Positions 8,930-18,400 of a stretch of 64,000 nucleotides of DNA are shown here, piece after piece. Each line of letters starts with the position of its first letter. Position 1 is the first letter of the stretch. Under the pieces are notes generated by a model. The model was not told the origin of the DNA, searched no databases, and saw nothing but the letters and a program-made list of their open reading frames with translations. The translations under genes and the position numbers were made by a program. The DNA comes from Brachyspira aalborgi (GTDB lineage Bacteria > Spirochaetota > Brachyspiria > Brachyspirales > Brachyspiraceae). The stretch spans positions 1,860,001 to 1,924,000 of the forward strand of contig NZ_SAXU01000001.1 in assembly GCF_008016455.1 (NCBI RefSeq). Direction: 5' to 3'.

Positions 8930-9559
8930 ATGGTTGCGATAATAGATTATGGAGTTGGAAATTTATTTTCTTTAATGTCTTCTTTAAATTATGTCGGCAT
9001 AGAAAATAAATTAACGGATAGAGAAAATATTATAAAAAAATCCGCCGCAATAATTTTGCCGGGAGTCGGAGCGTTTAGAGACGCAATTGAAAAATTAGAA
9101 AAAAAGAACTGTGGAATTTTAAAAGAAACTTTAGTTGAAGAAAGCAAAAAAGGAAAAATAATTTTAGGAATATGTTTAGGAATGCAAATGTTTTTTGATA
9201 AAAGTTTTGAGTATGGAGAATATAAAGGACTCGGTTTAATAGAAGGGGAAATTTGTCCTATAGAAAAAGATTTGAAAAATAAAGAATTAAAAGTTCCGCA
9301 TATGGGTTGGAATAATTTAAATATAAAGAAAGAAGATAAAATTTTTAAATATATTAAGAATAACGAATTTGTTTATTTTGTTCATTCATATTATGCAAAA
9401 AATTGTTCTAAAAGCATAATAGCAGGCAGCGAATACGATATTGAAATTCCCGCGGTTGTTAAAAAAAATAATATTTACGGAATACAATTTCATCCCGAAA
9501 AAAGCGGAAACACGGGACTTAATATTTTAAAAGGTTTTAAAGATTTGATTTATAATTAA
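8930..9559 (+). CDS. hisH: Imidazole glycerol phosphate synthase, glutaminase subunit
   Basis: The product is 209 aa, a class I glutamine amidotransferase delivering ammonia to HisF. The triad is visible: nucleophile Cys82 in GICLGMQ, and His188 and Glu190 in QFHPEKSG. The oxyanion-strand motif LPGVGAFRDA is also present. It starts directly after the hisB stop with no separate intergenic space, so it is translationally coupled. Confidence 0.96.
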   Translation: MVAIIDYGVGNLFSLMSSLNYVGIENKLTDRENIIKKSAAIILPGVGAFRDAIEKLEKKNCGILKETLVEESKKGKIILGICLGMQMFFDKSFEYGEYKGLGLIEGEICPIEKDLKNKELKVPHMGWNNLNIKKEDKIFKYIKNNEFVYFVHSYYAKNCSKSIIAGSEYDIEIPAVVKKNNIYGIQFHPEKSGNTGLNILKGFKDLIYN

Positions 9560-9573
9560 GGAGAGATTATAAA

Positions 9574-10287
9574 ATGAAAATATTTCCCGCGATAGATTTG
9601 AAAAACGGAGAAGTAGTTCGATTAGTCGAAGGAGATTATAATAATAAAAAAACTTATTTTACAAATCCTATGGAAGTATTAGATTTTTTTATTGAAAGCG
9701 GAGGCGAAAATTTGCATATTGTAGATTTGGACGGAGCGAGAGGAGGAAATACTTTTAATTTTAAGACGATAGAAAAAATAATTAAAAAATGCGATTTATT
9801 TACTCAAGTCGGAGGCGGAATAAGAAGCGAAGAGACGATAAAAAAATATTTGGATATCGGAGTTGGAAGAGTTATACTTGGAACTATTGCCGTTGAAAAT
9901 TTAGATTTTTTGGAGAAAATGATAAATAAGTATAAAAAAAATATCGCCGTATCGGTAGACGCTAGAGATAGAATGATTGCAATTAAAGGATGGAAAGAAA
10001 TTAAAAAAGAAGATTCTATAGATTTTTGCAAAAAACTTGACGATATGGGAATTGAAACTATAATTTATACCGATATATCGAAAGACGGAAAACTATCGGG
10101 AACTAATTTGAATATTTATAAAGAGCTTAAAAATAAAATCTCTTGCAATATAATCGCTTCGGGCGGAATAACTTATGAAGAGGAAATTATAAAACTTAAA
10201 GAAATGAATATTGACGGAGCTATTGTTGGAAAAGCAATATACGAAAAAAAAATAGATTTGAAAAAAATAATAAAAATTGCAAAATAA
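9574..10287 (+). CDS. hisA: ProFAR isomerase
   Basis: The product is 237 aa, a TIM-barrel enzyme for the Amadori isomerisation step. The catalytic aspartates are seen as Asp8 (FPAIDLKNGEVVRL) and in AVSVDARD. Phosphate-binding motifs are GGGIRSEE, ASGGITYEEE and IVGKAIYE. GGAGAG precedes the ATG by eight bases. It lies 14 bp after hisH and 15 bp before hisF. Confidence 0.95.
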   Translation: MKIFPAIDLKNGEVVRLVEGDYNNKKTYFTNPMEVLDFFIESGGENLHIVDLDGARGGNTFNFKTIEKIIKKCDLFTQVGGGIRSEETIKKYLDIGVGRVILGTIAVENLDFLEKMINKYKKNIAVSVDARDRMIAIKGWKEIKKEDSIDFCKKLDDMGIETIIYTDISKDGKLSGTNLNIYKELKNKISCNIIASGGITYEEEIIKLKEMNIDGAIVGKAIYEKKIDLKKIIKIAK

Positions 10288-10302
10288 TTTTTGGAATAAA
10301 TA

Positions 10303-11058
10303 ATGATAACTAAAAGAATTATACCATGTTTGGATGTTAAAGACGGAAGAGTTGTAAAAGGTGCGAATTTTATCGGGCTTAAAGATGTGAACGACCCTGT
10401 TGAGCTTGCAAAATATTATAATAATTCTATGGCTGACGAACTTGTATTTTACGATATAACGGCTTCTTATGAAAATAGAAATTTATTCGTAAGCGCGCTT
10501 GAAAAAGTTGCGAAAGAAATTTTTATTCCATTAACTGTTGGAGGCGGAATAAATACTATAGAAGATTTTGACAGAGTTTTAAAATCTGGAGCCGATAAAG
10601 TTAGCGTGAATTCTGGAGCGGTTAAAAATCCTAATTTGATAAGAGAAGCTGCGGAAAAATACGGAAATCAATGCGTTGTTCTTTCCGTTGATATAAAAAA
10701 AGTTAATAATAAATATTTAGTATTTGTTAAAGGCGGAAGAGAGAATACTAATATTGACGCTATAGAATGGGTTATTAATGGAGAGAAAAACGGAGCGGGC
10801 GAGCTTGTAATAAACAGCATCGACACGGACGGAATTAAAAACGGCTTTGATATAGATTTATTAAAAGAAATAGCGAGCAATGTTTCAATTCCAATAATAG
10901 CTTCGGGCGGAGCGGGAACTATGGAACATTTTAAAGAAGTTTTTGAAGTGAAAGGAGTTGACGCTGGGCTTGCCGCTTCGATATTTCATTTTAAAGAGAT
11001 AGATATAAAAGATTTAAAAGAATATTTAAAAAATAATAATATAAAAGTGAGATTATAA
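10303..11058 (+). CDS. hisF: Imidazole glycerol phosphate synthase, cyclase subunit
   Basis: The product is 251 aa, a TIM barrel and partner of HisH. It makes imidazole glycerol phosphate and AICAR, which feeds the purine pathway also encoded in this window. Motifs are PCLDVKDGRVVKG (catalytic Asp11), TVGGGI, VVLSVDIKK (second catalytic Asp) and ASGGAGTMEHF. hisIE begins three bases after its stop. Confidence 0.97.
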   Translation: MITKRIIPCLDVKDGRVVKGANFIGLKDVNDPVELAKYYNNSMADELVFYDITASYENRNLFVSALEKVAKEIFIPLTVGGGINTIEDFDRVLKSGADKVSVNSGAVKNPNLIREAAEKYGNQCVVLSVDIKKVNNKYLVFVKGGRENTNIDAIEWVINGEKNGAGELVINSIDTDGIKNGFDIDLLKEIASNVSIPIIASGGAGTMEHFKEVFEVKGVDAGLAASIFHFKEIDIKDLKEYLKNNNIKVRL

Positions 11059-11061
11059 ATT

Positions 11062-11724
11062 ATGCAAAATATTTTAAACATTGATAAATTAAAATTTGAC
11101 GATAAAGGATTAATTCCCGCTATAATAATTGATTATTATACGAAAGAAGTTTTAACTTTAGCCTACATGAATAAAGAGAGTTTAGAGATAAGCTTAAAAG
11201 AAGGCAAAACTTGTTTCTATAGCAGAAGCAGAAAAGAACTTTGGAGAAAAGGCGAGACTTCAAAAAATTATCAGCATATACAAAATATTAAAAGCGATTG
11301 CGATAATGACGCTTTGGTTATAGAAGTTATTAAAGACGGTCCCGCATGCCATACTGGAGCGGAATCTTGTTTTATGAATGAAGTTTATCAAAAAGAAAAT
11401 TATAAAGATTTTTCAATATATAAATTATACGAACTTATAAGAGGACGAAAAATAAATATGACTGAAGGCTCATATACGACTTACCTTTTTAATAGCGGAA
11501 TTGATAAGATATTAAAAAAAATCGGCGAAGAATCTTCCGAAGTTATAATTGGCGCTAAAAACGGAAGCAAGGAAGAGATTATATACGAGCTTTCAGATTT
11601 GTTTTACCATAGTTTGGTTTTAATGGTTGAAAAAAATATAACTTTAAATGATATAAAAGACGAATTATCAAAACGCTCAATTATAGATAAAAAATTAAAA
11701 CAAGAGAGTATGAATAATAAGTAG
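11062..11724 (+). CDS. hisI: Bifunctional phosphoribosyl-AMP cyclohydrolase/PR-ATP pyrophosphatase
   Basis: The product is 220 aa with two domains. Residues 1-112 are His[17 protein letters not shown], then the metal-binding region with SDCDNDALV and [12 protein letters not shown]. Residues 120-215 are the helical HisE domain ([31 protein letters not shown]). It carries out steps 2 and 3 of histidine synthesis and is the last gene of the operon. I saw no strong plus-strand terminator behind it; the hairpin at 11786 fits the convergent gene better. Confidence 0.96.
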   Translation: MQNILNIDKLKFDDKGLIPAIIIDYYTKEVLTLAYMNKESLEISLKEGKTCFYSRSRKELWRKGETSKNYQHIQNIKSDCDNDALVIEVIKDGPACHTGAESCFMNEVYQKENYKDFSIYKLYELIRGRKINMTEGSYTTYLFNSGIDKILKKIGEESSEVIIGAKNGSKEEIIYELSDLFYHSLVLMVEKNITLNDIKDELSKRSIIDKKLKQESMNNK

Positions 11725-11781
11725 AGATTATGTTTTTGAAAATATACAAATAAATACAAGCTTTATATAAAGTATAAAACT

Positions 11782-11815
11782 AAAAAAGAGGAACTTATAA
11801 AAATAAATCCCTCTT
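11782..11815 (-). terminator. Intrinsic terminator of the aminopeptidase gene
   Basis: AAGAGG (11786-11791) and CCTCTT (11810-11815) form a stem around an 18-base AT loop. On the minus strand the second arm runs into six T residues, about 30 bases after the pepA stop. Confidence 0.55.
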
Positions 11816-11847
11816 AAATTATTTATTATTATTTACATAATTTTTAT

Positions 11848-13317
11848 TTATTCGTTTTCAACTAATTTTTCCACAGTCTTGGCAAGCAGATAAACTCCTA
11901 CTCCAGTAGCGCCTTTTGAAGTATATTTTTCAGCGACATTTGAATAAGAAGTGCATGCTATATCCAAATGCGCCCATTTGCTTCCTTCTGTAAAATACGA
12001 TAAAAACTGTCCTGCTGTAATAGTTCCCGCTTCTCTTCCGCCCGTATTTTTTATATCGGCAATATCCGATTTTATAGATTCTTTATATTCTTCAAATAAA
12101 GGAAGTTCCCAAACTCTTTCGTAAGTGTCGTTTCCAGCGTCTTTAATAATATTCGCCAACTTTTCATCGGTTGATAATAATCCTGTGGCATGTTTTCCCA
12201 AAGCGATTGAACAAGCTCCCGTTAAAGTGGCAATATCGATTATATAATCGGGTTTATATTTTTTTATTCCGTAAGATAAAGCGTCCGAAAGTATAAGTCT
12301 TCCTTCAGCGTCCGTATTTACCACTTCTACGGTGACTCCGTTATGCATTTTCAAAATATCGCCAGGATTAATAGCGCCGCTTCCCGTTTTATTATCCGTT
12401 AAAGGACAAATTACCGTGACATTAGCCTTTAATCCTCTATCGGCTATTAAAAATAAAGCTCCGCAAACCGCAGCCGCTCCCGCCATATCGTCTTTCATTC
12501 CAAGCATAGCATCCGAAGGTTTTAACGACATTCCGCCCGTATCGAAAGTTATTCCTTTTCCGACTAAAACTATATGCTTTTTAGCTTTACTATTTTTATA
12601 TTGAGCGACAAATAATCTTGGGGGATTTTTACTTCCAGCGTTTACTCCCAAAATTCCGTTCATATTTAGATTTTTTAATTGTTTCTCATCCAAAATAGTC
12701 GTTGTAATTTTTTTCTTTTCTGCAATTTTTTTAGCTCTTTCAATAAATGTTAAAGAATTAATTACATTGCTAGGCTCATTAACCATATCTCTTGTCCAAA
12801 AAATATTTTCCGCTATTTGAGACGCTCTCGCTATCGCGTTTTCTGTGTCTTTTTTATGTTCTGAAACTAAAAGTATGTTTTTAATATTCGTTTTTTCTTT
12901 TAATCTTTTTTCTCCCAAATAATTATTGAAATTATAAGAAGCTAAAAGCATTCCTAAACAAAATTGTTCGTATGATTCCATAGAGCCTATTTCTGCAAAT
13001 AATTCCGCCATATCGACTTCAATATCGCTTATATGCAAATCTTTCATTATTTTTATTAAAGAAGCTCCAGCGCATTTCCAAGTTTCATACATATAATTTT
13101 TAACTTCTCTATAAGTTATATAAATTACTCTCGTATTTTTAGAAAATGCAAAAGCAAACGGAGTAGAGATTGTATAATATTTATCTTTAACCAAACTATT
13201 AAACAAATCTATATATTCCTTATCGAAAGTGCAAACTTTTGGCTGCTCTTTTTCAACTTTTACAAAAATCGCAACCGTATCTTTTTTAATAAAATCTATC
13301 GTATGTTTTAATTTCAT
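11848..13317 (-). CDS. pepA: Leucyl aminopeptidase (M17 family)
   Basis: The product is 489 aa, full length for cytosolic M17 aminopeptidases, which remove N-terminal residues with two metal ions. The catalytic domain shows VGKGITFDTGGMSLKPS (metal-binding Lys and Asp) and the family signature NTDAEGRLILSDAL, which carries metal ligands and the catalytic Arg. The N-terminal 170 residues form the less conserved regulatory domain. An AAGAAGG site precedes the ATG, and a good promoter lies upstream. Confidence 0.95.
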   Translation of the reverse strand: MKLKHTIDFIKKDTVAIFVKVEKEQPKVCTFDKEYIDLFNSLVKDKYYTISTPFAFAFSKNTRVIYITYREVKNYMYETWKCAGASLIKIMKDLHISDIEVDMAELFAEIGSMESYEQFCLGMLLASYNFNNYLGEKRLKEKTNIKNILLVSEHKKDTENAIARASQIAENIFWTRDMVNEPSNVINSLTFIERAKKIAEKKKITTTILDEKQLKNLNMNGILGVNAGSKNPPRLFVAQYKNSKAKKHIVLVGKGITFDTGGMSLKPSDAMLGMKDDMAGAAAVCGALFLIADRGLKANVTVICPLTDNKTGSGAINPGDILKMHNGVTVEVVNTDAEGRLILSDALSYGIKKYKPDYIIDIATLTGACSIALGKHATGLLSTDEKLANIIKDAGNDTYERVWELPLFEEYKESIKSDIADIKNTGGREAGTITAGQFLSYFTEGSKWAHLDIACTSYSNVAEKYTSKGATGVGVYLLAKTVEKLVENE

Positions 13318-13363
13318 TTTTTATCCTTCTTTCTTTATAAAATATTTTTATTAAATTACTTTA

Positions 13364-13391
13364 ATTATATACAATGTTTTTTTTATGTCAA
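13364..13391 (-). promoter_or_regulatory. Promoter of pepA
   Basis: On the minus strand, TTGACA (13391-13386) and TATAAT (13369-13364) are 16 bp apart, about 47 bases before the ATG. Confidence 0.7.
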
Positions 13392-13476
13392 TTAATAATT
13401 AAATTAGAATTTCGCAAATTATCATAATAATTTTTGTTATTATATTTTAATATGGCTTTTATTAAAAAATCTATAT

Positions 13477-14160
13477 TTAATTATTCCTAAAATAATTATT
13501 ATAAATATCAATATCGCTTGAATTTTCTATTATAATAAACTCTACTCTCCTATTTAAAGCGTCAGTGTCATAAGGATTAATTAAATTCTGAACGCCTATA
13601 TTTATTAATTTTATTTTCATAGCGTTTGTTAAATATGACGATACAGCCACAGCTCGCAAATATGATAAATTGGTTTCATTTTTTTTGCTATCGTATAAAT
13701 ATAATATATCGTTAGTTCTGCTTAAATTATAAGATGAATTATCAACATTTTCTCGTCTAGAATTATCCGTATGTCCTTCGACAATTATATTCATAATATT
13801 TGTTAATCCTAATAAAGAAGAAACATATATTATAGTTTTTTCGTATCTATTGACATTAACTTTACTGCTATTTTGTTCAAAAAGTATATTTTCAGGAACT
13901 ATTAAAATTTTTCCTCTTTCGGTTAATCTATATTGATATGCAATTTGTATTTGCGGTTGTATATTTTTTTGAGCTTGATTTGTTGCAATATTATTTGTTC
14001 TCGTATTATTGGCTATAATATTTGTTATTATATTATTTGTAGCCGCATTATTTATTTTATCATTTCTTCGGTTATTAGATATAACTATAGAACTTTGGCA
14101 TGTTATAATCATAATTATTAAAAAAAATAATATAATAAAATTATGAATTTTAAGTTTCAT
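13477..14160 (-). CDS. OmpA-family lipoprotein
   Basis: The product is 227 aa. A hydrophobic signal peptide ends in a spirochaete-like lipobox (IITC, Cys about 21). A low-complexity stretch rich in Asn, Thr, Ile and Ala follows (about 28-70). The C-terminus is an OmpA-like peptidoglycan-binding domain with IIVEGHTDN and a terminal NRRVEFIII. The likely role is tethering the outer membrane to the cell wall. It is a single-gene unit. A second OmpA domain occurs in the toxin-like gene at 37478. Confidence 0.8.
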   Translation of the reverse strand: MKLKIHNFIILFFLIIMIITCQSSIVISNNRRNDKINNAATNNIITNIIANNTRTNNIATNQAQKNIQPQIQIAYQYRLTERGKILIVPENILFEQNSSKVNVNRYEKTIIYVSSLLGLTNIMNIIVEGHTDNSRRENVDNSSYNLSRTNDILYLYDSKKNETNLSYLRAVAVSSYLTNAMKIKLINIGVQNLINPYDTDALNRRVEFIIIENSSDIDIYNNYFRNN

Positions 14161-14300
14161 AATAATTCCTTATTTTCTAATTACAATATTATACAATAAT
14201 TTAAAATTAAGTATATATTTTAATTAAAGAATACTATATTTAATTGTCGACTTATATATCTTAAAATTTTAATTATTATAAAAATTTTTTAAAATAAAAA

Positions 14301-14328
14301 TTGACAATAAAAAAAATAACTATATAAT
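14301..14328 (+). promoter_or_regulatory. Promoter of the pyruvate phosphate dikinase gene
   Basis: TTGACA at 14301-14306 and TATAAT at 14323-14328 are 16 bp apart. A GGGGG ribosome binding site lies just before the ATG at 14367. Confidence 0.75.
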
Positions 14329-14366
14329 AAATATATATTAATAAGATTATTTTACGGGGGCTTATT

Positions 14367-17300
14367 ATGGCATTAAAAAAAATGGTTTACTTTTTTGGGA
14401 ACGGTAAGTCGGAAGGAGCTAAAGAAACTAAAGCGCTTTTAGGCGGTAAAGGTTTGGGTTTGGCTCAAATGACGGAAAGCAAAGTTCCAGTTCCAGCGGG
14501 TTTTACAATCACAACCGAAGTATGCGATTATTATTCAAAAAATAAATCGTATCCGAAAGATTTGAAAAAACTCGTAGACGAAAATATTAAGAAGCTTGAA
14601 AAAGCTATGAATATGGAATTCGGCAACGAAGAAAAACCTTTATTGGTTTCTGTTCGTTCGGGAGCTGCAATCTCAATGCCAGGAATGATGGATACTATTC
14701 TTAATTTGGGCATTAATGAAAAAGTGGTTAATGGAATGATTAAGAAAACTAATAATCCAAGATTCGCATGGGACGCTTACAGAAGATTTATTCAAATGTT
14801 TGGCGATGTGGCTATGGGAGTCGACCATGATAAATTTGAAGAGATATTAGACAATGCAAAACATTCTATAGCTACCAGAGTAGGCAAACCTGCAAAAGAA
14901 GTTAAAGATACGGATTTAAATGTTGATGACTTAAAAGAAGTTGTTGATAAATATAAAGAAATGTATAAAAGAGAAATGGGAGAAGATTTCCCAGAAGACC
15001 CAAAAGTTCAATTATGGCATGCTATAAATGCGGTATTTAGAAGTTGGAATAATCCAAGAGCCGAAGCCTATAGAAAATTAAACGATATAAGAAATCTTTT
15101 AGGAACAGCGGTTAATGTTCAGGCAATGGTATTTGGAAATATGGGCGATACTTCCGCTACGGGAGTTTGTTTCTCTCGTAATCCAGCAACGGGCGAAAAT
15201 AAATTCTACGGAGAGTTTTTAATAAACGCTCAAGGCGAAGATGTCGTTGCAGGAATAAGAACTCCTCAAGAAATTACTCTTGAAGGCAGTTTAGATTGGG
15301 CTAAAAATAATAATATAAGCGAATTTGAAAGAAAAGGAAAATATCCTTCGCTTGAAGAAGTTATGCCTAATGTATATAAACAGCTTGTAAGTTATAAAAA
15401 TCAATTAGAAAAATATTATAGCGATATGCAAGATATGGAATTTACGATTCAAGAAGGCAAACTTTATATGCTTCAAACAAGAAACGGAAAAAGAACGGCA
15501 GCCGCAGCGGTTAGAATAGCGGTTGAACTTGCAGAAGCTAATATAATTTCAAAAGAAGAAGCTATAATGAGAGTTAATCCTTCAGATTTAGACCAGCTTT
15601 TGCATCCTACTTTCGACCCAGAAGCTAAAAAAGAAGCTACGATTTTGGCAAAAGGATTAAACGCTTCGCCTGGAGCCGCCGTTGGTAAAGTAGTATTTGC
15701 AGCGGATAGAGCGGAAAAACAAAAAGAAGAAGGCGAAAATGTAATACTCGTTAGAATAGAAACAAGCCCAGAAGATATTAAAGGTATGAATGCCGCAGAA
15801 GGTATTTTAACGGCAAGAGGCGGAGCGACATCTCATGCAGCCGTTGTTGCAAGAGGAATGGGAAAATGCTGCGTTGCGGGATGTAGCGCTTTAGATATAG
15901 ATTATTCTTCAGGAAGTATGAAAGTGGGAAATGAGATTGTAAAAGAAGGAGATTATATTTCAATAGACGGTTCTACGGGCGAGGTAATGTTAGGACAAGT
16001 TGCGACTAAAGAAGCAGAAATGTCTGAAGATTTTAAAAAGCTTATGAAATGGGCTGACGATACAAGAAAATTGGAAGTTCATACAAATGCCGACACTCCT
16101 CATGACGCTCAAATAGCGCGAAGTTTTGGAGCGGAAGGAATAGGATTATGCAGAACGGAGCATATGTTTTTTAATGCCGATAGAATTAAAAGCGTTAGAC
16201 AATTAATACTAGTTGCCGAAGATGTTAAACAATTGCAAGCTCAAATAAGCGAAGTTGAAAGAGCGGGAAAAAATAATTTGGTTAGCGAATTAAAAGACGC
16301 TTATAGAGAGCCAAAAAGATTATATGATGAAGCTTTGGATAATTTATTCCCAATGCAAATGGAAGATTTTATTGGAATATTTAAAGCTATGGATGGTTAT
16401 CCCGTAACGGTTAGACTTTTGGACCCGCCTTTGCATGAGTTTATTCCTCATGAAGATTCTCAATTAGAAGAATTATCAAACGATATGGGAGTAGCTTTCG
16501 AGAAATTAAGAGCGATAAGAGATAGTTTGCATGAAGTTAACCCAATGCTTGGACATAGAGGTTGCCGTCTTGGTATAACTTATCCTGAAATATACGATAT
16601 GCAAGCAAAAGCGATAATTGAAGCTGCGGTTAAAGTAAGCAAAAACGGAGTTAAAGTTCATCCTGAAATAATGATTCCTTTGGTTGGAACTTTGAAAGAG
16701 CTAAAAATTATAAAAGATAGAATAATAAAAATAGCCGAAGAAGTATTTGAAAAAGAGGGAGTAAGAGTTTCTTATAAAGTTGGAACTATGATAGAAGTGC
16801 CAAGAGCCGCTTTAGTAGCTGATAAAATCGCCACGGAAGCGGAATTCTTCTCATTCGGAACAAATGACTTAACTCAAATGGGAGGCGGTTTCTCGAGAGA
16901 CGACGCGAGCAAATTCTTAAAAGATTATGTCGATAAAGAGATATACGAAAAAGACCCTTTCCAATCTTTAGACCAAGAAGGAATAGGAGAGCTTTTGAAA
17001 ATAGGAGTTGAAAAAGGAAGAGCGACAAATAAAAAACTTATTATAGGAATATGCGGAGAGCATGGAGGCGACCCTGCTACCGTTATGTTCTGCCATGATA
17101 TAGGTTTAAATTATGTAAGTTGTTCTCCTTATAGAGTGCCGATAGCTAGACTCGCAGCAGCGCAAGGCGTTATAGAACAAAAGAAAAAAGCTAAACAAAC
17201 TGCTAAAAAGACGGTAAATAAAGCCGTTAAAAAAGCCTCTAAAAATATAAAAAAGGCTGTAAAAAAAGCGGGAAAAACTTTAAAAGCTTCGGCTAAAAAG

Positions 17301-17384
17301 TCAAACGCTAAAAAAGTATTAAAAAAGAAGTCTACAAATAAAAAAACGGCTTCAAAGAAAAAGGTTGTTTCTAAAAGAAGATAA
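14367..17384 (+). CDS. ppdK: Pyruvate phosphate dikinase with a lysine-rich C-terminal tail
   Basis: The product is 1005 aa; bacterial PPDK is usually about 870-900. It interconverts pyruvate, ATP and Pi with PEP, AMP and PPi. The N-terminal ATP-grasp domain begins GNGKSEGAKETKALLGGKG. The swivelling phosphohistidine is His490 in GGATSHAAVVARGMG. The PEP/pyruvate barrel carries the catalytic Cys (about 909, VMFCHDIG) and ends in the canonical SPYRVPIARLAAAQ. Everything after about residue 934 is extra: 71 residues with 29 Lys and 2 Arg and a single acidic residue, repeating patterns such as KKAVKKA. It resembles histone H1-like tails. It has its own promoter and a strong terminator. Confidence 0.95.
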   Translation: MALKKMVYFFGNGKSEGAKETKALLGGKGLGLAQMTESKVPVPAGFTITTEVCDYYSKNKSYPKDLKKLVDENIKKLEKAMNMEFGNEEKPLLVSVRSGAAISMPGMMDTILNLGINEKVVNGMIKKTNNPRFAWDAYRRFIQMFGDVAMGVDHDKFEEILDNAKHSIATRVGKPAKEVKDTDLNVDDLKEVVDKYKEMYKREMGEDFPEDPKVQLWHAINAVFRSWNNPRAEAYRKLNDIRNLLGTAVNVQAMVFGNMGDTSATGVCFSRNPATGENKFYGEFLINAQGEDVVAGIRTPQEITLEGSLDWAKNNNISEFERKGKYPSLEEVMPNVYKQLVSYKNQLEKYYSDMQDMEFTIQEGKLYMLQTRNGKRTAAAAVRIAVELAEANIISKEEAIMRVNPSDLDQLLHPTFDPEAKKEATILAKGLNASPGAAVGKVVFAADRAEKQKEEGENVILVRIETSPEDIKGMNAAEGILTARGGATSHAAVVARGMGKCCVAGCSALDIDYSSGSMKVGNEIVKEGDYISIDGSTGEVMLGQVATKEAEMSEDFKKLMKWADDTRKLEVHTNADTPHDAQIARSFGAEGIGLCRTEHMFFNADRIKSVRQLILVAEDVKQLQAQISEVERAGKNNLVSELKDAYREPKRLYDEALDNLFPMQMEDFIGIFKAMDGYPVTVRLLDPPLHEFIPHEDSQLEELSNDMGVAFEKLRAIRDSLHEVNPMLGHRGCRLGITYPEIYDMQAKAIIEAAVKVSKNGVKVHPEIMIPLVGTLKELKIIKDRIIKIAEEVFEKEGVRVSYKVGTMIEVPRAALVADKIATEAEFFSFGTNDLTQMGGGFSRDDASKFLKDYVDKEIYEKDPFQSLDQEGIGELLKIGVEKGRATNKKLIIGICGEHGGDPATVMFCHDIGLNYVSCSPYRVPIARLAAAQGVIEQKKKAKQTAKKTVNKAVKKASKNIKKAVKKAGKTLKASAKKSNAKKVLKKKSTNKKTASKKKVVSKRR

Positions 17385-17406
17385 TTAAAAAATACTAATC
17401 TATATA

Positions 17407-17441
17407 AATAACCCTGCTTTTTAATAGCGGGGTTATTTTTT
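17407..17441 (+). terminator. Intrinsic terminator after ppdK
   Basis: AATAACCCTGC and GCGGGGTTATT form an 11-bp stem (one mismatch) around a nine-base loop, followed directly by a T run. Confidence 0.85.
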
Positions 17442-17548
17442 ATAAAAAATATAATTCTAATTAATTTTAATTAATTAGATTTCAAAAATAAATTTTATTT
17501 TAATGTAATTTATGTTATAATTTGTAAAAAAATAAAGGCTTTTTATAA

Positions 17549-18397
17549 ATGAAATATATTTCAAATTTGCATACGCATACAAATTATTGCGATGGTAAAA
17601 ATTCTATAGAAGAAAATATAAAATACGCGATAGAAAAAGAATTTATAAGTTTAGGTTTTTCTGGGCATTCAAATTTTATTAAAGACGATTGTTCTATGAC
17701 GAAAGAAGGCACGATTAAATATTTAAGCGATATAAAAAAATATAAAGAAATATACAAAGACAAAATTCAAATTTATTCTGGCATAGAAGCGGATTATTAT
17801 TCCAACTTAAATAAAAATACCGATAAAGAAATGGCTCTCGATTATAGAATAGGTTCTGTTCATTTTATAGACGACAATAAAAATTATTTTTGCATTGATA
17901 TGTCGAAAGATAATTTTGAAGAAACGATTAAACATTTCGGAAACATAAAAATCGTTATAGAAAAATATTTTGACAATATAATTAAAATGACAAATACTCA
18001 AAAACCCGATATTATTGGACATTTAGATTTGGTTAGAAAATATAATTTAAAAAAGGAATATTTTACCGAAGAGGAGTATTGGTATATTGAAAAAGTCGAA
18101 GAAGTTTTAGAAAATATAAAAGAAAATAATTGCATAGTCGAAGTTAATATAAAGCTTATGAGTAAATCAAATCTTGACGCTCATTATCCTAATAAAATGA
18201 CGATTAAAAAAATTTTGAAAATGAATATCCCTTTAATGCTAAATACTGACGCTCATTCAATTAACGGTTTGGATAAATTTTATTATGAAGCAATTGAAGA
18301 ATTAAAAAAACTTGGAGTAAAAAAAATTAAAATGTTAATTGATAATTCTTTTAAAGATATAGATATAAATATGTTAGGTAAAACGGTAATATTATAA
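17549..18397 (+). CDS. hisK: Histidinol-phosphatase, PHP family
   Basis: The product is 282 aa. The PHP metal-binding motifs are visible: NLHTHTNYCDG at the N-terminus, GFSGHSNF, GIEADYYSN, GSVHFID, IIGHLDLVRKYN and the late NTDAHS. This matches the HisK/HisJ type of histidinol-phosphate phosphatase rather than polymerase PHP domains. It would fill the step missing from the histidine operon, whose HisB lacks a phosphatase domain. It is separated from that operon by about 6 kb. Confidence 0.88.
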   Translation: MKYISNLHTHTNYCDGKNSIEENIKYAIEKEFISLGFSGHSNFIKDDCSMTKEGTIKYLSDIKKYKEIYKDKIQIYSGIEADYYSNLNKNTDKEMALDYRIGSVHFIDDNKNYFCIDMSKDNFEETIKHFGNIKIVIEKYFDNIIKMTNTQKPDIIGHLDLVRKYNLKKEYFTEEEYWYIEKVEEVLENIKENNCIVEVNIKLMSKSNLDAHYPNKMTIKKILKMNIPLMLNTDAHSINGLDKFYYEAIEELKKLGVKKIKMLIDNSFKDIDINMLGKTVIL

Positions 18398-18400
18398 AAT

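Noticed and set aside
12332-12604. Open frame opposite pepA
   Set aside because: Shadow of the strongly conserved M17 aminopeptidase on the other strand; no ribosome binding site or family.
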